From the NCBI GenBank assembly GCA_011799875.1, contig CM022302.1, positions 181,962,942 to 182,026,941 of the forward strand: a stretch of 64,000 nt of DNA, read 5' to 3'. The notes under the pieces are model-generated. The model worked only from the letters and a program-made list of their open reading frames with translations, was not told where the DNA came from and ran no database searches. This DNA comes from Thinopyrum elongatum (lineage: Eukaryota; Streptophyta; Magnoliopsida; Poales; Poaceae). The translations under genes were made by a program, and so were the position numbers. Of the stretch, positions 1 to 9,505 are shown piece by piece. The number at the start of each line of letters is the position of its first letter. The stretch's first letter is position 1.

Positions 1-293
1 TCTCTGCACATGCCAGAAACTTCCTCCCACTATCCACAGATTCAAACGCAACTAGCTTCACGCATGGAGATTGATGGTGACAACGAGCAGGCAGATCTTC
101 AGCCACCCCGCTCCATTCGTTGCAACTGATGGTCCTAGGGAGCTACAAGAGGAAGAAATGACTCAAATCGACCGCCGGGTTAAAATCCTTCATTCCAAGT
201 CATAACCCGAGAGAGAGAAGAGAGGCATACCCGGGTGCTGAAAAATTTGTCGTCGGAGGAGGAACCGCTGGAGAGGTCATTGAAGAAGACCAT
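1..293 (-). CDS. Probable GRF-type zinc-finger protein, 5' part, two exons
   Basis: Exon 1 runs 293-231 (ATG at 293-291) and encodes 21 residues beginning MVFFNDLSSGSSSDD. A GT donor follows at 230-229. The acceptor TTGTAG ends at 143, and exon 2 continues in phase from 142 past the window edge. Exon 2 contains RCHHQSPCVKL followed by DSGRKFLACAE, the C-x2-H...GR.F..C spacing of a plant GRF zinc finger (a small nucleic-acid-binding zinc knuckle). A serine/aspartate-rich first exon joined to such a finger is, to my knowledge, common in Triticeae repeat-borne proteins. The 5' leader (about 350-520) aligns with sequence near 35040-35150 in CACTA-2. Only the first cysteine/histidine half is in the window, so the family call rests on partial evidence. 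Confidence 0.55.
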
Positions 294-804
294 GGCGACC
301 CCAACGGTAGGATGCTAGACAGCGAGAGCGAGGAAGCAAGCGAGGAAGCGGCTATAGCTTCCGAAGGAAGGAAGGAGGAAACAGGGGAAATGTGACTTGT
401 GGACAAGGAGAAAAGGGGGTGGGGAAGGGGGGCGGGGGTAGATATTTCGGCGTTAGGCCAAAATTTTCGAAATGTGGAGGGAAACTTTGCGCGCGGTGCC
501 GCCGAACACCATTCACTTTGGACGATTGTGTGCATCGCAAACGATTCTTCTGCTTTACGCGCATGGGATGAGTTTGATAATTCAAATTTTGGTGGAAATT
601 TCCCTGGGTACTATACTCATCCATGTCATTGCATAATTTAACATCGCTTGCTAATTTGGGCACACAAAAGAGCGTACAGCACACAGACCACACTTACTGA
701 ATCGAGCAATGCTAGTAATTAAACAGAGCCAGTTGACCTAAACATTGCTCTAACAAAAGACCAGCATTAAAAACAAAGCCTAAGTATGCATAATTTTAAC
801 AAAG
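294..804. other. CACTA-1 intergenic: leader of the zinc-finger gene and 3' flank of the alanine-rich gene
   Basis: No gene is seen here. Read on the minus strand, 804-640 aligns with 34727-34890 of CACTA-2 (shared GTTAGAG..AATGTTTAGGTCA, GCTCTGTTTAATT, TTGTGT.CCCAAATTA). Positions 520-350 align with 35030-35130 (shared AAAATTTT.GGC, AAATATCTACC and a pyrimidine-rich leader). This shows that the two CACTA copies share gene order here. Confidence 0.6.
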
Positions 805-1494
805 CTACCGCCGCGCCAGCCTATGCATCGCCGGTGTGAGATGAGACGTCGATGACTTATCCTGGTGACATGCCGCCATTGGTGGACTCCGTGTCCCCCT
901 GCTGAAGTCGACCGCGTCCTCGTCCTCGGCGCCACCCTCAAGGTTGTAGTACTCATAGTAGTGGCTGCGCCAGAGCTCGCGTTGGTACTCCACCGTCGAT
1001 TCTTCGACGGACAGACTCTTCTCTACCTCAACCTCGGCCACGCGCAACTCCTCATCCCTGCGCTCCTCAATCTCCGCCGCCTCCTGCATCTCCAGCTCCC
1101 GCTCGGCGATCTCATGAGGAAGCAGGTGCTCCATGGCCACCACCGCCTTTTCAGACGTGGGTTGCATGCTGGATTCCGAGGTGGCCTGGAATATCTTGGC
1201 GTGTGTGTCCTCGATCTTGGCGTGGATGGCCTCGACCCGGGCCAGGGCGACATCGGCGGCACGGATGGCAGCTCGAGCGCTCTCGGCGTTTATAGCCGCC
1301 GTCGCAGCAGCTGCTGCAGCCGTCTCGGCTGCTGCAGCTGCCCTATCAGCTGCCCTCTCAACGGATGCGGCTGCGCTCAATGCGGATGCGGTGGCACTCT
1401 CTGCGTAGGCGGACGCGCTCTCGGTGCAGGCGGCCGCGCTCTCGGAGGACGCGGCCACTGTACGGGCCCTCACGAAGCGTTTCCATGGTGTCAT
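805..1494 (-). CDS. Alanine-rich coiled-coil hypothetical protein of CACTA-1 (229 aa, intact)
   Basis: The open frame from the first ATG (1494-1492, MTPWKRFVRARTVAASSES) to TAG at 807-805 is uninterrupted. The first 80 residues are an alanine/serine tract with regular A-x-x-A spacing, likely one long helix. A charged helix with MEHLLPHEIAERELEMQEA follows, then an acidic, tyrosine-rich tail (WRSHYYEYYNLEGG). I recognise no enzyme domain. The frame is open upstream of this ATG but has no other ATG. The same motif (MEPLPQEIVGRELDMEEA) and the same 3' flank occur in the decayed gene at 34121-34726 of CACTA-2, in the same position beyond the repeat array, so this is a carried gene of the family and not chance. 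A possible TATA lies about 100 nt upstream. Function unknown. Confidence 0.6.
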   Translation of the reverse strand: MTPWKRFVRARTVAASSESAAACTESASAYAESATASALSAAASVERAADRAAAAAETAAAAAATAAINAESARAAIRAADVALARVEAIHAKIEDTHAKIFQATSESSMQPTSEKAVVAMEHLLPHEIAERELEMQEAAEIEERRDEELRVAEVEVEKSLSVEESTVEYQRELWRSHYYEYYNLEGGAEDEDAVDFSRGTRSPPMAACHQDKSSTSHLTPAMHRLARR

Positions 1495-1593
1495 CTTTTG
1501 CAAAAAGGGGTTGTGGGAATGGGGATCGGAAATCGTGGATTCGGGGGTTGCTGGCACTGGAGCAGACGAGCCGGCGAAGCTTAAGGAGGAAGA

Positions 1594-1601
1594 CTTAAAT
1601 A
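1594..1601 (-). promoter_or_regulatory. Possible TATA box of the alanine-rich gene
   Basis: The minus-strand sequence TATTTAAG lies 100 nt upstream of the ATG at 1494, a normal plant promoter-to-start distance. It is an imperfect TATA box, and no other core elements are evident. Confidence 0.35.
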
Positions 1602-1739
1602 GACCCACGAATTTTCATCGCAAACGGTTCCTGCAAAACAACTGTGTGATGTTGTTGATATTTTTTATTAGCTGTGAAAGACGAATTTGGAGTAAAGTGG
1701 CAACAGATGGTGTTTTAAATGTACGAGAAAATTTGTAGT

Positions 1740-4440
1740 ACTAATACAACTGTCATTTGAAAATTTGGAAAACTCCAGGGGTCATTTGACCTTTTAAGAC
1801 ATTTAAGTGATTTTCTAGCCATTTAATGACCGTAATTCAAATTTGAACTACATCTACATGCAACGGCTAACCATAACGGGTTGAAAAATCATATTTGTGT
1901 ACTTGTGTGCGAGTTAATTCCATGTGCAGTAAATTGTAAGGAATTTTGAAACATATTGGTCTCACGGCTATGACACAAAGCATGGAGTGCCATGGCATTT
2001 AAATTCCAAAAAGTTAAAAAAGATCAGAAACACATGAAACCTTGCTTGATGTAATGGCATGCCACCAAGATGATGTGGTAAAAAAATTGGCATGTTTGAC
2101 GAAAGTTTGGACACACACCCCTCACAAACCGGAGCAACTCACTAGAAGACTCGTGGTTCCGAGAGGGAACAATGCATGTTTGATGACGAACGGGCGATAG
2201 CTTCCTCTTACGACCTTCAAAAAATTTCTACAGTTAACGTGCACTAGTACAACTGTCATTTGAAAATTTGGAAAATTCCAGGGGTCATTTGACCTTTTAA
2301 GACATTTAAGTGATTTTCTAGCCATTTAATGATCGTAATTCAAATTTGAACTACATCTACATGCAACGGCTAACCATAACGGTTTGAAAAATCATATTTG
2401 TGTACTTGTGTGCGAGTTAATTCCATGTGCAGTAAATTGGAAGGAATTTTCAAACATATTGGTCTCACGGCTATGACACAAAGCATGGAGTGCCATGGCA
2501 TTTAAATTCCAAAAAGTTAAAAAAAGATCAGAAACACATGAAACCTTGCTTGATGTAATGTCATGCCACAAGATGACGTGGTAAAAAATTGGCATGTTTG
2601 AAGAAAGTTTGGACACACACCCCTCACAAACCAGAGCAAATCACTAGAAGGCTCGTGGTTCCGAGAGGGAACAATGCATGTTTGATGACGAATGGGAGAT
2701 AGCTTCCTCTTACGGCCTTCAAAAAATTTCTACAGTTAACGTGCACTAATACAACTGTCATTTGAAAATTTGGAAAATTCCATGGGTCATTTGACCTTTT
2801 AAAGACATTTAAGTGATTTTCTAGCCATTTAATGACCGTAATTCAAATTTGAACTACATCTACATGTAACGACTAACCATAATGGTTTGAAAAATCATAT
2901 TTGTGTACTTGTGTGCGAGTTAATTCCATGTGCAGTAAATTGGAAGGAATTTTCAAACATATTGGTCTCACGGCTATGACACAAAGCATGGAGAGCCATG
3001 GCATTTAAATTCCAAAAAGTAAAAAAAAAAAAAGATCAGAAACACATGAAACATTGCTTGATGTAATGTCATGCCACCAAGATGATGTGGTAAAAAAATT
3101 GGCATGTTTGACGAAAGTTTAGACACACAACCCTCACAAACCGGAGCAACTCACTAGAAGGCTCGTGGTTCCGAGAGGGAACAATGCATGTTTGATGACG
3201 AATGGGAGATAGCTTCCTCTTACGGGCTTCAAAAAATTTCTACAGTTAACGTGCACTAATACAACTGTCATGTGAAAATTTGGAAAATTCCAGGGGTCAT
3301 TTGACCTTTTAAAGACATTTAAGTGATTTTCTAGCCATTTAATGATCATAATTCAAATTTGAACTACATCTACATGCAACGGCTAACCATAACAGTTTGA
3401 AAAATCATATTTGTGTACTTGTGTGTGAGTTAATTCCATGTGCAGTAAATTGGAAGGAATTTTCAAACATATTGGTGTCACGGCCTAGACACATGCATGG
3501 AGTGCCATGGCATTAAATTCCAAAAAATTAAAAAATGATCAGAAACACATGAAACCTTGCTTGACGTAATGTCATGCGAACAAGATGATGTGGTAAAAAA
3601 ATTGGCCTGTTTGACGAAAGTTTGGACACACACCCCTCACAAACCGGAGCAACTCACTAGAAGGCTCGTGGTTCCGAGAGTGAACAATGCATGTTTGATG
3701 ACGAACGGGTGATAGCTTCCTCTTATGGGCTTCAAAAAAATTCTACAGTTAACATGCACTAATACAACTGTCATGTGAAAAATTGGAAAATTCTAGGGGT
3801 CATTTGACCTTTTAAAGACATTTAAGTGATTTTCTAGCCATTTAATGACCGTAATCCAAATTTGAACTACGTCTACATACAACGGCTAACCATAATGGTT
3901 TGAAAAATCATATTTTTGTGTACTTGTGTGTGAGTTAATTCCATGTGTAGTAAATTGGAAGGAATTTTCAAACATATTGGTGTCACGACCTGGACACATG
4001 CATGGAGTGCCATGCCATTTAAATTCTAAAAAATTAAAAAATGATCAGAAACACATGAAACCTTACTTGACGTAATGTCATGCCACCAAGATGATGTGAT
4101 AAAAAAATTGGCCTGTTTGACGAAAGTTTGGACACACACCCCGCACAAACCGGAGCAACTCACTAGAAGGCTCGTGGTTCCGAGAGGGAACAATGCATGT
4201 TTGATGACGAATCGGCGATAGCTTCCTCTTATGGGCTTCAAGAAATTTCTACAGTTAACATGTAGTAATACAATTATCATGTCAAAATTTGGAAAAATTC
4301 AGGGGTCATTTGTCCATTTTAAGACATTTAAGTGATTTTCTAGCCATTTAATGACCGTAATCCAAATTTGAACTACGTCTACAAGCAGCGGCTAACCATA
4401 ACGGCTTGCACACATGGATGGAGTGCCATGGAATTTAAAT
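1740..4440. repeat. Tandem array of about 505-bp units, 5.3 copies
   Basis: The anchor ACAACTGTCATTTGAAAATT or a close variant recurs near 1746, 2249, 2751, 3261, 3764 and 4269, giving periods of 502-510 bp. Units differ by scattered substitutions and short indels. The last copy is truncated at about 4440. The small reading frames inside are shadows of the repeat. The reverse complement of the 503-bp array at 31440-33860 is recognisably related, sharing TAATTCAAATTTGAACTACA and GTGGTAAAAAAATTG. Confidence 0.95.
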
Positions 4441-4838
4441 TCCAAAATAATTGAAAGATGATCAGACGATGTAAATATCTGGTGATCAAAAAAGAAAATG
4501 TAAATATCTGGCAAGACAACCAGGCCCCACATGATTGGCACTCTATTTCGCACCTCGAGGTTTGGAAGGTGAGTGGCGCGGGGCCGTGGGTTATTAATCA
4601 GACACGGTTCTGTATTGGAAACCATTAGCTATTAAGTTCACACATGGCTTTTGATGCGGGAATCATGTGTAATTCAAACTACAGTACTCGTAAATTCCGG
4701 CGACCGGCGTGTGTACTGTTCCCGTCGATCTAGATTCCGGCCGCCAATAAATACTATCTTCCTCACGCCGTCCCGCCTGCATTCTCATCTACATCCACCC
4801 CTTGCTCGCCCTCTCTCTCTCTCTCTTAAATCTCTGCC
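4441..4838. other. Spacer between the repeat array and the next gene
   Basis: Nothing coding is supported. The last 100 bases become C/T-rich (CTCGCCCTCTCTCTCTCTC near 4805-4825), as in a plant 5' leader. AATAAATA at 4745-4752 could serve as a weak TATA element for the gene that follows. Confidence 0.4.
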
Positions 4839-5450
4839 ATGGCGACGCTGATCTACCCACACGCCGACGAGGAGGCGCCGCCCCCCGAGGGCACTCAGTC
4901 GAAGAGCAGCGACGCGGAGGACCCCTACGCGCCGCCGAACGAGGTTGCGCCGGACCCCCCAACTTTGGAGTGGTTTTGGGGCCAGTACAATCTTTGTCTG
5001 TGGAAGTCGCTGCCGCCGGCTGAGAAAGCCAGGCAAGTGGCATTCAAGAAGGAGATGGCGGAGGAGGAAGCCAGGTACCAGGAGGCCTGTGAAGCCCGTG
5101 ATGCCGCCTGAAAAAAGGAGGCGGTGGAGCTTTGGGGGCAGGCTCGTCGTCGTGTGGAGGAGTTGTACAAAGACGGGTACTTCGCGAGGAAGGTCAAAGG
5201 CGCTCGGCGCCTCATCGCTGCGTGAAGGTGGGCCGATAAGCTCCAGCGTGCCACCGACGAGGAGCTCCAGTGGGTGCCCAACGAAATGGCAAGATCATTC
5301 GCGCTCGTCCGCCAGCAAGAGGCAGATCGGTACATCAAGCGCTGCGAGGCGGAGGAGGCGGAGTACTACCTCCGCGCTGGGAAGACGCAGCGCACCAGGG
5401 AGCTGCTGGCGAGGGGCTGCCGGAATACTGCCCCTAGGAGGGATTATTAG
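4839..5450 (+). pseudogene. Coiled-coil hypothetical protein of CACTA-1, two in-frame stops
   Basis: The ATG at 4839 starts a 204-codon frame ending TAG at 5448-5450, with TGA stops at 5109-5111 and 5223-5225. The frame otherwise stays coherent. It has an acidic proline-rich N-terminus (MATLIYPHADEEAPPPEGTQ) and a tryptophan-rich stretch (LEWFWGQYNLCLWKSL). A long charged helix rich in E, A, R and K follows (FKKEMAEEEARYQEA, then KRCEAEEAEYYLRAGK). Both stops would be arginine codons (CGA) after one C-to-T change. The gene converges with 5817-6578 and lies between it and the repeat array. I recognise no domain. Confidence 0.5.
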
Positions 5451-5816
5451 TTTTAGTATTGTTCGTTTTCAATTTTATGCATTGTACCTAGTAGTTAAGT
5501 ATCATCACGTATATGTGATGATATTATATATATTCTGTGATGAACTAATGAACAATTAATATATATTATGAATTCTATTTTCTATCTATTTTCGTATACT
5601 AATTTGTATCTGGCTGTTATCATCCACATATACAGAATGGAAAGCATATACACACACATTGAAACAGAACATATAAGAATGGAAAATAGAGTACACACAT
5701 TGAAACAGAGCAATAAACAGAGCAATATTATGATTGCTGTGAATACATAACGATCCAAGTCGAAATGACTCAACAAAATAAAACGCGTCCACGAGACCAT
5801 GACCAGCAGCCCTTGC
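5451..5816. other. AT-rich spacer between convergent CACTA-1 genes
   Basis: This holds the 3' ends of the two convergent frames. It contains short ACACACATTGAAACAGA repeats (about 5653-5712). No coding sequence is supported. Confidence 0.5.
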
Positions 5817-6578
5817 CTATGGTAGCTCTTGGCTCTGCCTGAACTCGTGCAGGCGTTCGTCCAAGCGGTCGACACGCTCGTGGTACATCTGGAGCGCGAT
5901 CTCGAGCTCCAAGTTGGCTATTTCATCGGAGATTACCAGCTCGAGGATGCGATGGCCATGTTCCTCTACTGCGCCCAGGTGGACACCTGGGCCAAGGAGT
6001 CGGTCGAGCCTAGCGACCAGCGCGTTGGCATCGAGCGGGCCGTGGACAAGGCGAACGGCGCGACCCATGTGAACGGAGCGGTGGGCATCCGGTGCAAGTA
6101 CGACACGGCCGGCCTCTGGTGCAAGTACGGTGCAGACGGCCTCTGCCCACTCCTGGCGAGGAATGGGGGTGCTAATGGGACGTGTACCCAGCTGCGATGC
6201 CCTGTCGACAGCAGGCAAGCGCTGATGGATCCGCTCTTGCTGTGCGGCGTGCCGCGCTTCTCGCTCTGCGGTGCTCCAACGGTCTCGCTGTGCGGCGAGA
6301 CGCAGCCTATCGGCACGGATGTGCCTAGCTTGCTCTGCGGCGCGCCATCGATCATGTTGTGCGGCGAGCTGCAGCCTCTCGGTGCTGACATGCCTATCTT
6401 GATCTGCGGCGCTGAAGCACCATGCGCTAAGGGTCTGCTCAACCTTGGCAATGACGGGCATCACGGCATCGTCCATCACGTTGCCGGGGAGCGCCTCGGC
6501 CTCGATGGGCCGTGGCGCCTTCTCGTTTTCCTCATCGAGGAGGTTGATGGCAAAGGCGGCGCTTTGGTGGGTTGACAT
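5817..6578 (-). CDS. Arginine/glutamine-rich helical hypothetical protein of CACTA-1 (253 aa, intact)
   Basis: The first ATG is at 6578-6576 (MSTHQSAAFAINLLDEENEK) and the frame runs intact to 5817. The middle has an imperfect repeat of about 24 residues: ERLQLAAQHDRWRAAEQARH, then DRLRLAAQRDRWSTAEREAR, then a half copy, predicted as a charged helix. The C-terminal third is hydrophobic-helical and then charged (LELEIALQMYHERVDRLDER). I recognise no domain. It is the first gene inward from the CACTACTGCAGG end and is transcribed away from that end, the same relative direction as the gene at 28725-29468 in CACTA-2, although the proteins do not visibly match. It is long for a random frame in a decayed repeat. 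Function unknown. Confidence 0.5.
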   Translation of the reverse strand: MSTHQSAAFAINLLDEENEKAPRPIEAEALPGNVMDDAVMPVIAKVEQTLSAWCFSAADQDRHVSTERLQLAAQHDRWRAAEQARHIRADRLRLAAQRDRWSTAEREARHAAQQERIHQRLPAVDRASQLGTRPISTPIPRQEWAEAVCTVLAPEAGRVVLAPDAHRSVHMGRAVRLVHGPLDANALVARLDRLLGPGVHLGAVEEHGHRILELVISDEIANLELEIALQMYHERVDRLDERLHEFRQSQELP

Positions 6579-6839
6579 GCTTGGAAAAGGTGGATGTGCT
6601 ACAGGCTGCTCTTGTTGCCTCCGTGCGTCACGCGACGCGCGCAATATCGCTGGGTGGCATCAAGAAACCGGTGAGGAAATGGCGGGAAATGGTGGCATGT
6701 TCATAAAACGCCATCAATTAATGGAAACTTAGCATAGAAGGAACATCGAGCAAGCACGACGCGTGCGGGCACATTGCTCGCCCAAGGCTATGATCCATAT
6801 ACTTGTGTGCCCAAAAAAGCACACTATTCACAGTAAAGA

Positions 6840-7110
6840 ATATTGTTCCGTATGCCGTATATCGCACACACCTTGATCTGGCTGACCGTTTCTTTTGTGT
6901 TGCCTACTCACAAACAGTTCATCCGAGTGAACTGTATGCCGTATATCGCACACACCTTCATCTGGCTGCCCGTTTCTGTTGTTCCGCCTCATCACAAATA
7001 GTTTATCAGAGTGAACTATATGCCGTACATCGTAGACGCCTTCATCTGGCTGCCCGTTTCTGTTGTTCTGCCTCATCACAAACAGTTCATTAAACTGAAC
7101 CGTATGCCCC
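6840..7110. repeat. 85-bp subterminal repeats of CACTA-1
   Basis: GCCGTATATCGCACACACCTT or a close variant recurs near 6854, 6939 and 7022 (spacing 83-85). Each unit also carries a version of CTGGCTGCCCGTTTCTGTTG and CACAAACAGTTCAT. The same unit, in the opposite orientation, is repeated four times just inside the left end of CACTA-2. Subterminal repeats of this kind are the usual transposase-binding region of CACTA elements. Confidence 0.85.
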
Positions 7111-7271
7111 GCATCGCACACGTAACTAAAATTTGAACCGTGTTTGATGTCTCCGCAATCGCAAATGTTTTGCATCTTTTTTGACGGTTTTTTTACATCC
7201 CCGTTTGTGATTAATGCATCGCACATAGTTTCGTCAAAGGGTCTCTGATCGTAGTGTCGCGTTAGCAGCAT

Positions 7272-7283
7272 CCTGCAGTAGTG
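7272..7283 (-). other. CACTA-1 terminus
   Basis: CCTGCAGTAGTG reads CACTACTGCAGG on the minus strand, identical to the CACTA-2 left terminus at 26309-26320. Confidence 0.85.
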
Positions 7284-7383
7284 TACGTCTCTCGAGGTTG
7301 AAATGAATACAAACCTACGAATAACGTTTATATCCAACCACTCAATAAGCACAAAAGATCAGTCAATCAAGTATTCATTTATT
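7284..7383. other. Short piece of element X between CACTA-1 and Max-1
   Basis: About 100 bp of AT-rich sequence. Because CAATC is duplicated at 7384-7388 and 17220-17224, this piece was continuous with 17225 onward before Max-1 inserted. No gene is seen. Confidence 0.6.
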
Positions 7384-7388
7384 CAATC

Positions 7389-8964
7389 CGTAGGATCGAA
7401 AGTAGGTCTAGAGGGGGGATTAGACTACTTGACCAAATAAAAATCTAACCTTTTCCAAATTTTAATTATGGGCAGATTTTAGCAACTAGCACAAATCAAG
7501 CAATCAACCTACACATGCAATTCTGAGAGTGTAGCAGCGGAAAGTAAAGCATTGCATATGAAGGTAAAGGGAAGGGTTTGGAGAGTGCAAACGCAATGAT
7601 GACACGGAGATTTTTGGCGTGGTTCCCATAGGTGGTGCTATCGTAAGTCCACGTTGATGGAGACTTCAACCCACAAAGGGTAATGGTTGCGCGAGTCCAC
7701 GGAGGGCTCCACCCACGAAGGGTCCAAGAAGAAGCAACCTTGTCTATCTCACCATGGCCATCGCCCAAGAAGGACTTGCCTCACTCGGGTAGATATTCAC
7801 GAAGTAGGCGATCTCCTTGCCCTTACAAACTTCTTGGTTCAACTCCACAACTTCACGGAGGCTCCCAAGCGACACCTAACCAATCTAGGAGACACCACTC
7901 TCCAAAAGATAATAGATGGTGTGTTGATGATGAACTCCTTGCTCTTGTGCTTCAAATGATAGTCTCCCCAACACTCAACTCTCTCTCACAGATTTGGATA
8001 TGGTGGAAAGATGATTTGAGTGGAAAGCAACTTGGGGAAGGCTAGAAATCAAGAATCTTGTGGTAGGATTGGAATATCTTGACCTCAACACATGAGTAGG
8101 TGGTTCTCTCTCAGAAAATATATGCTGGAAGTGTAGGCATGTTCTGATGGCTCTCTCACATATGGAGATGGGGGTGGGGGTATATATAGCCTCCACACAA
8201 AATCCAACCGTTACACACATTTGACCCAACTCGGTCAGACCGAATAGATGAACTCGGTGAGACCGATTTAGTTCAAATTGTGAACGTTAGGAATCTCGAT
8301 GGGACCGACTGGAACAACTCGGTGGGACCGATGTGCTAGGGCTTAGGGCAAACATCAACTCAGTGGCACCGATTGCATCAACTCGGTGAGACCGAAGTGA
8401 AGCAATAAGGCAACAGAGCGAATGTCAAGCCAACTCGGTGAGACCGATTGCATAACTCGGTGAGACCGAAATGAATGCAACAAGTCACAGAGCGTTGGCA
8501 AGGCCATCTCGGTGAGATCGAGATCTATATTGGTGTGACCGAACTATTAGGGTTTCTGGCAGTGGCTATGCCATATGAACTCGGTGGTTCCGGATAGAAT
8601 GAATTGGTGGGGCCGAGTTGGAGTTTGGGATTTTGACATATTTGGAATGAGAAAGTGGTTGAGGGTATTTGGAGCAATATCAGTAAGTATTTGAGGAAGC
8701 AAGCCATTAAGCAACACCTCATCCCCTTTTAATAGTATTGGCTTTCCTATGGACTCAATGTGATCTTGGATCACTAAAATATAAATGAAGAGTCTTGAGC
8801 TTTTGCCAATATGTGTCCTTAGCATTTTGAGGGGTCCACATCTCTAGTCCATGCCATGCCATTCATTGAACTCTTTGAAATATTAAACTTGAATGGATAT
8901 TAGTTCAATGAGCTATATGTTGTTATAAATTACCAAAACCACCCGGGGATTAGTTGCACTTTCA
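7389..8964 (-). repeat. Max-1 3' LTR
   Basis: This 1576-bp LTR starts (minus strand) TGAAAGTGCAAC at 8964 and ends at 7389, where the expected final A is changed (CGTAGG against TGTAGG in the other LTR). A TATA box (TATATATA, 8181-8188) lies mid-LTR. Between 8229 and 8620 there are about 12 copies of a short dyad of the form TCGGTxxxACCGA. Confidence 0.92.
8181..8188 (-). promoter_or_regulatory. TATA box in Max-1 3' LTR
   Basis: TATATATA sits in the context GAGGCTATATATACCCCC on the minus strand. It is conserved at 16436-16443 in the 5' LTR and at about 38589-38596 in Max-2, marking the U3/R promoter. Confidence 0.7.
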
Positions 8965-8978
8965 ATCTCCCCCTTTTT
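8965..8978 (-). other. Polypurine tract of Max-1
   Basis: AAAAAGGGGGAGAT on the minus strand sits directly before the 3' LTR. The same tract precedes the Max-2 3' LTR at about 25668-25681. Confidence 0.85.
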
Positions 8979-9505
8979 GGTAATTGATGACAACATATAG
9001 ATCAAAGCTTCGACAAATGATAATATGAATGAAATACATCGTCGCTTTGAGAAGTATGTGATAAGCAAGAGCTCCCCCTAAATTTGTGCATTATTTAAAA
9101 TTTGCGTTTGAATGCAAATGCACAATCGATTAGGATCATGGGGCACTCTTCCATGTCACATACATCTTGGTGGAGCGCACAAAATGATAAGAATTAAATA
9201 ACATGCACTCATCACCAAGGATACAAGTGATTGATCATACACAAACATTCATAGGGATAATCATGCAAGCACACATTAAGCATAGTATGATCAAACACAT
9301 GATCACACAAAGTATCTCACGAGCACAACACACGAGTAGCATAAGTAGCAACAACCAACCAAACCAAAGTAGCAAATAGCAAGGCAAATGAAAAACCAAC
9401 AAAAGCAAAAGACACTCTCTCTCGAAGCCTATGATCTATACATTTTCTCCCCCTTTGGCAACAAGTTACCAAAAAGTTCGAAAATGTATAGTGCTATACG
9501 ACACT
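8979..9505. other. Max-1 untranslated region between 3' ORF and polypurine tract
   Basis: No coding sequence is seen. It is homologous to 25325-25667 of Max-2 (shared CGTGAGATACTTTGTGTG and AATTTAGGGGGAGCTCTTGC). Confidence 0.8.

Larger units (their letters stand above)
1..7283 (-). mobile_element. CACTA-1: CACTA transposon, right-hand part, inverted
   Basis: The right end at 7272-7283 is the reverse complement of CACTACTGCAGG, the same terminus that opens CACTA-2 at 26309. The first 150 bp inward from both ends align closely, sharing for example TCAGAGACCCTT and GCATTAATCACAAACGG. The other end lies beyond position 1. Inward from the terminus come 85-bp subterminal repeats, two reading frames, a five-copy array of about 505 bp, an alanine-rich gene and the start of a zinc-finger gene. 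No transposase is visible in this part. The base triplet after the end is TAC (7284-7286), but the matching target copy cannot be seen. Confidence 0.85.

Noticed and set aside
865..1584. 239-codon plus-strand frame
   Set aside because: It is antisense to the alanine-rich gene at 805-1494. Its leucine/glycine/arginine-rich content is what GC-rich alanine codons give on the other strand.
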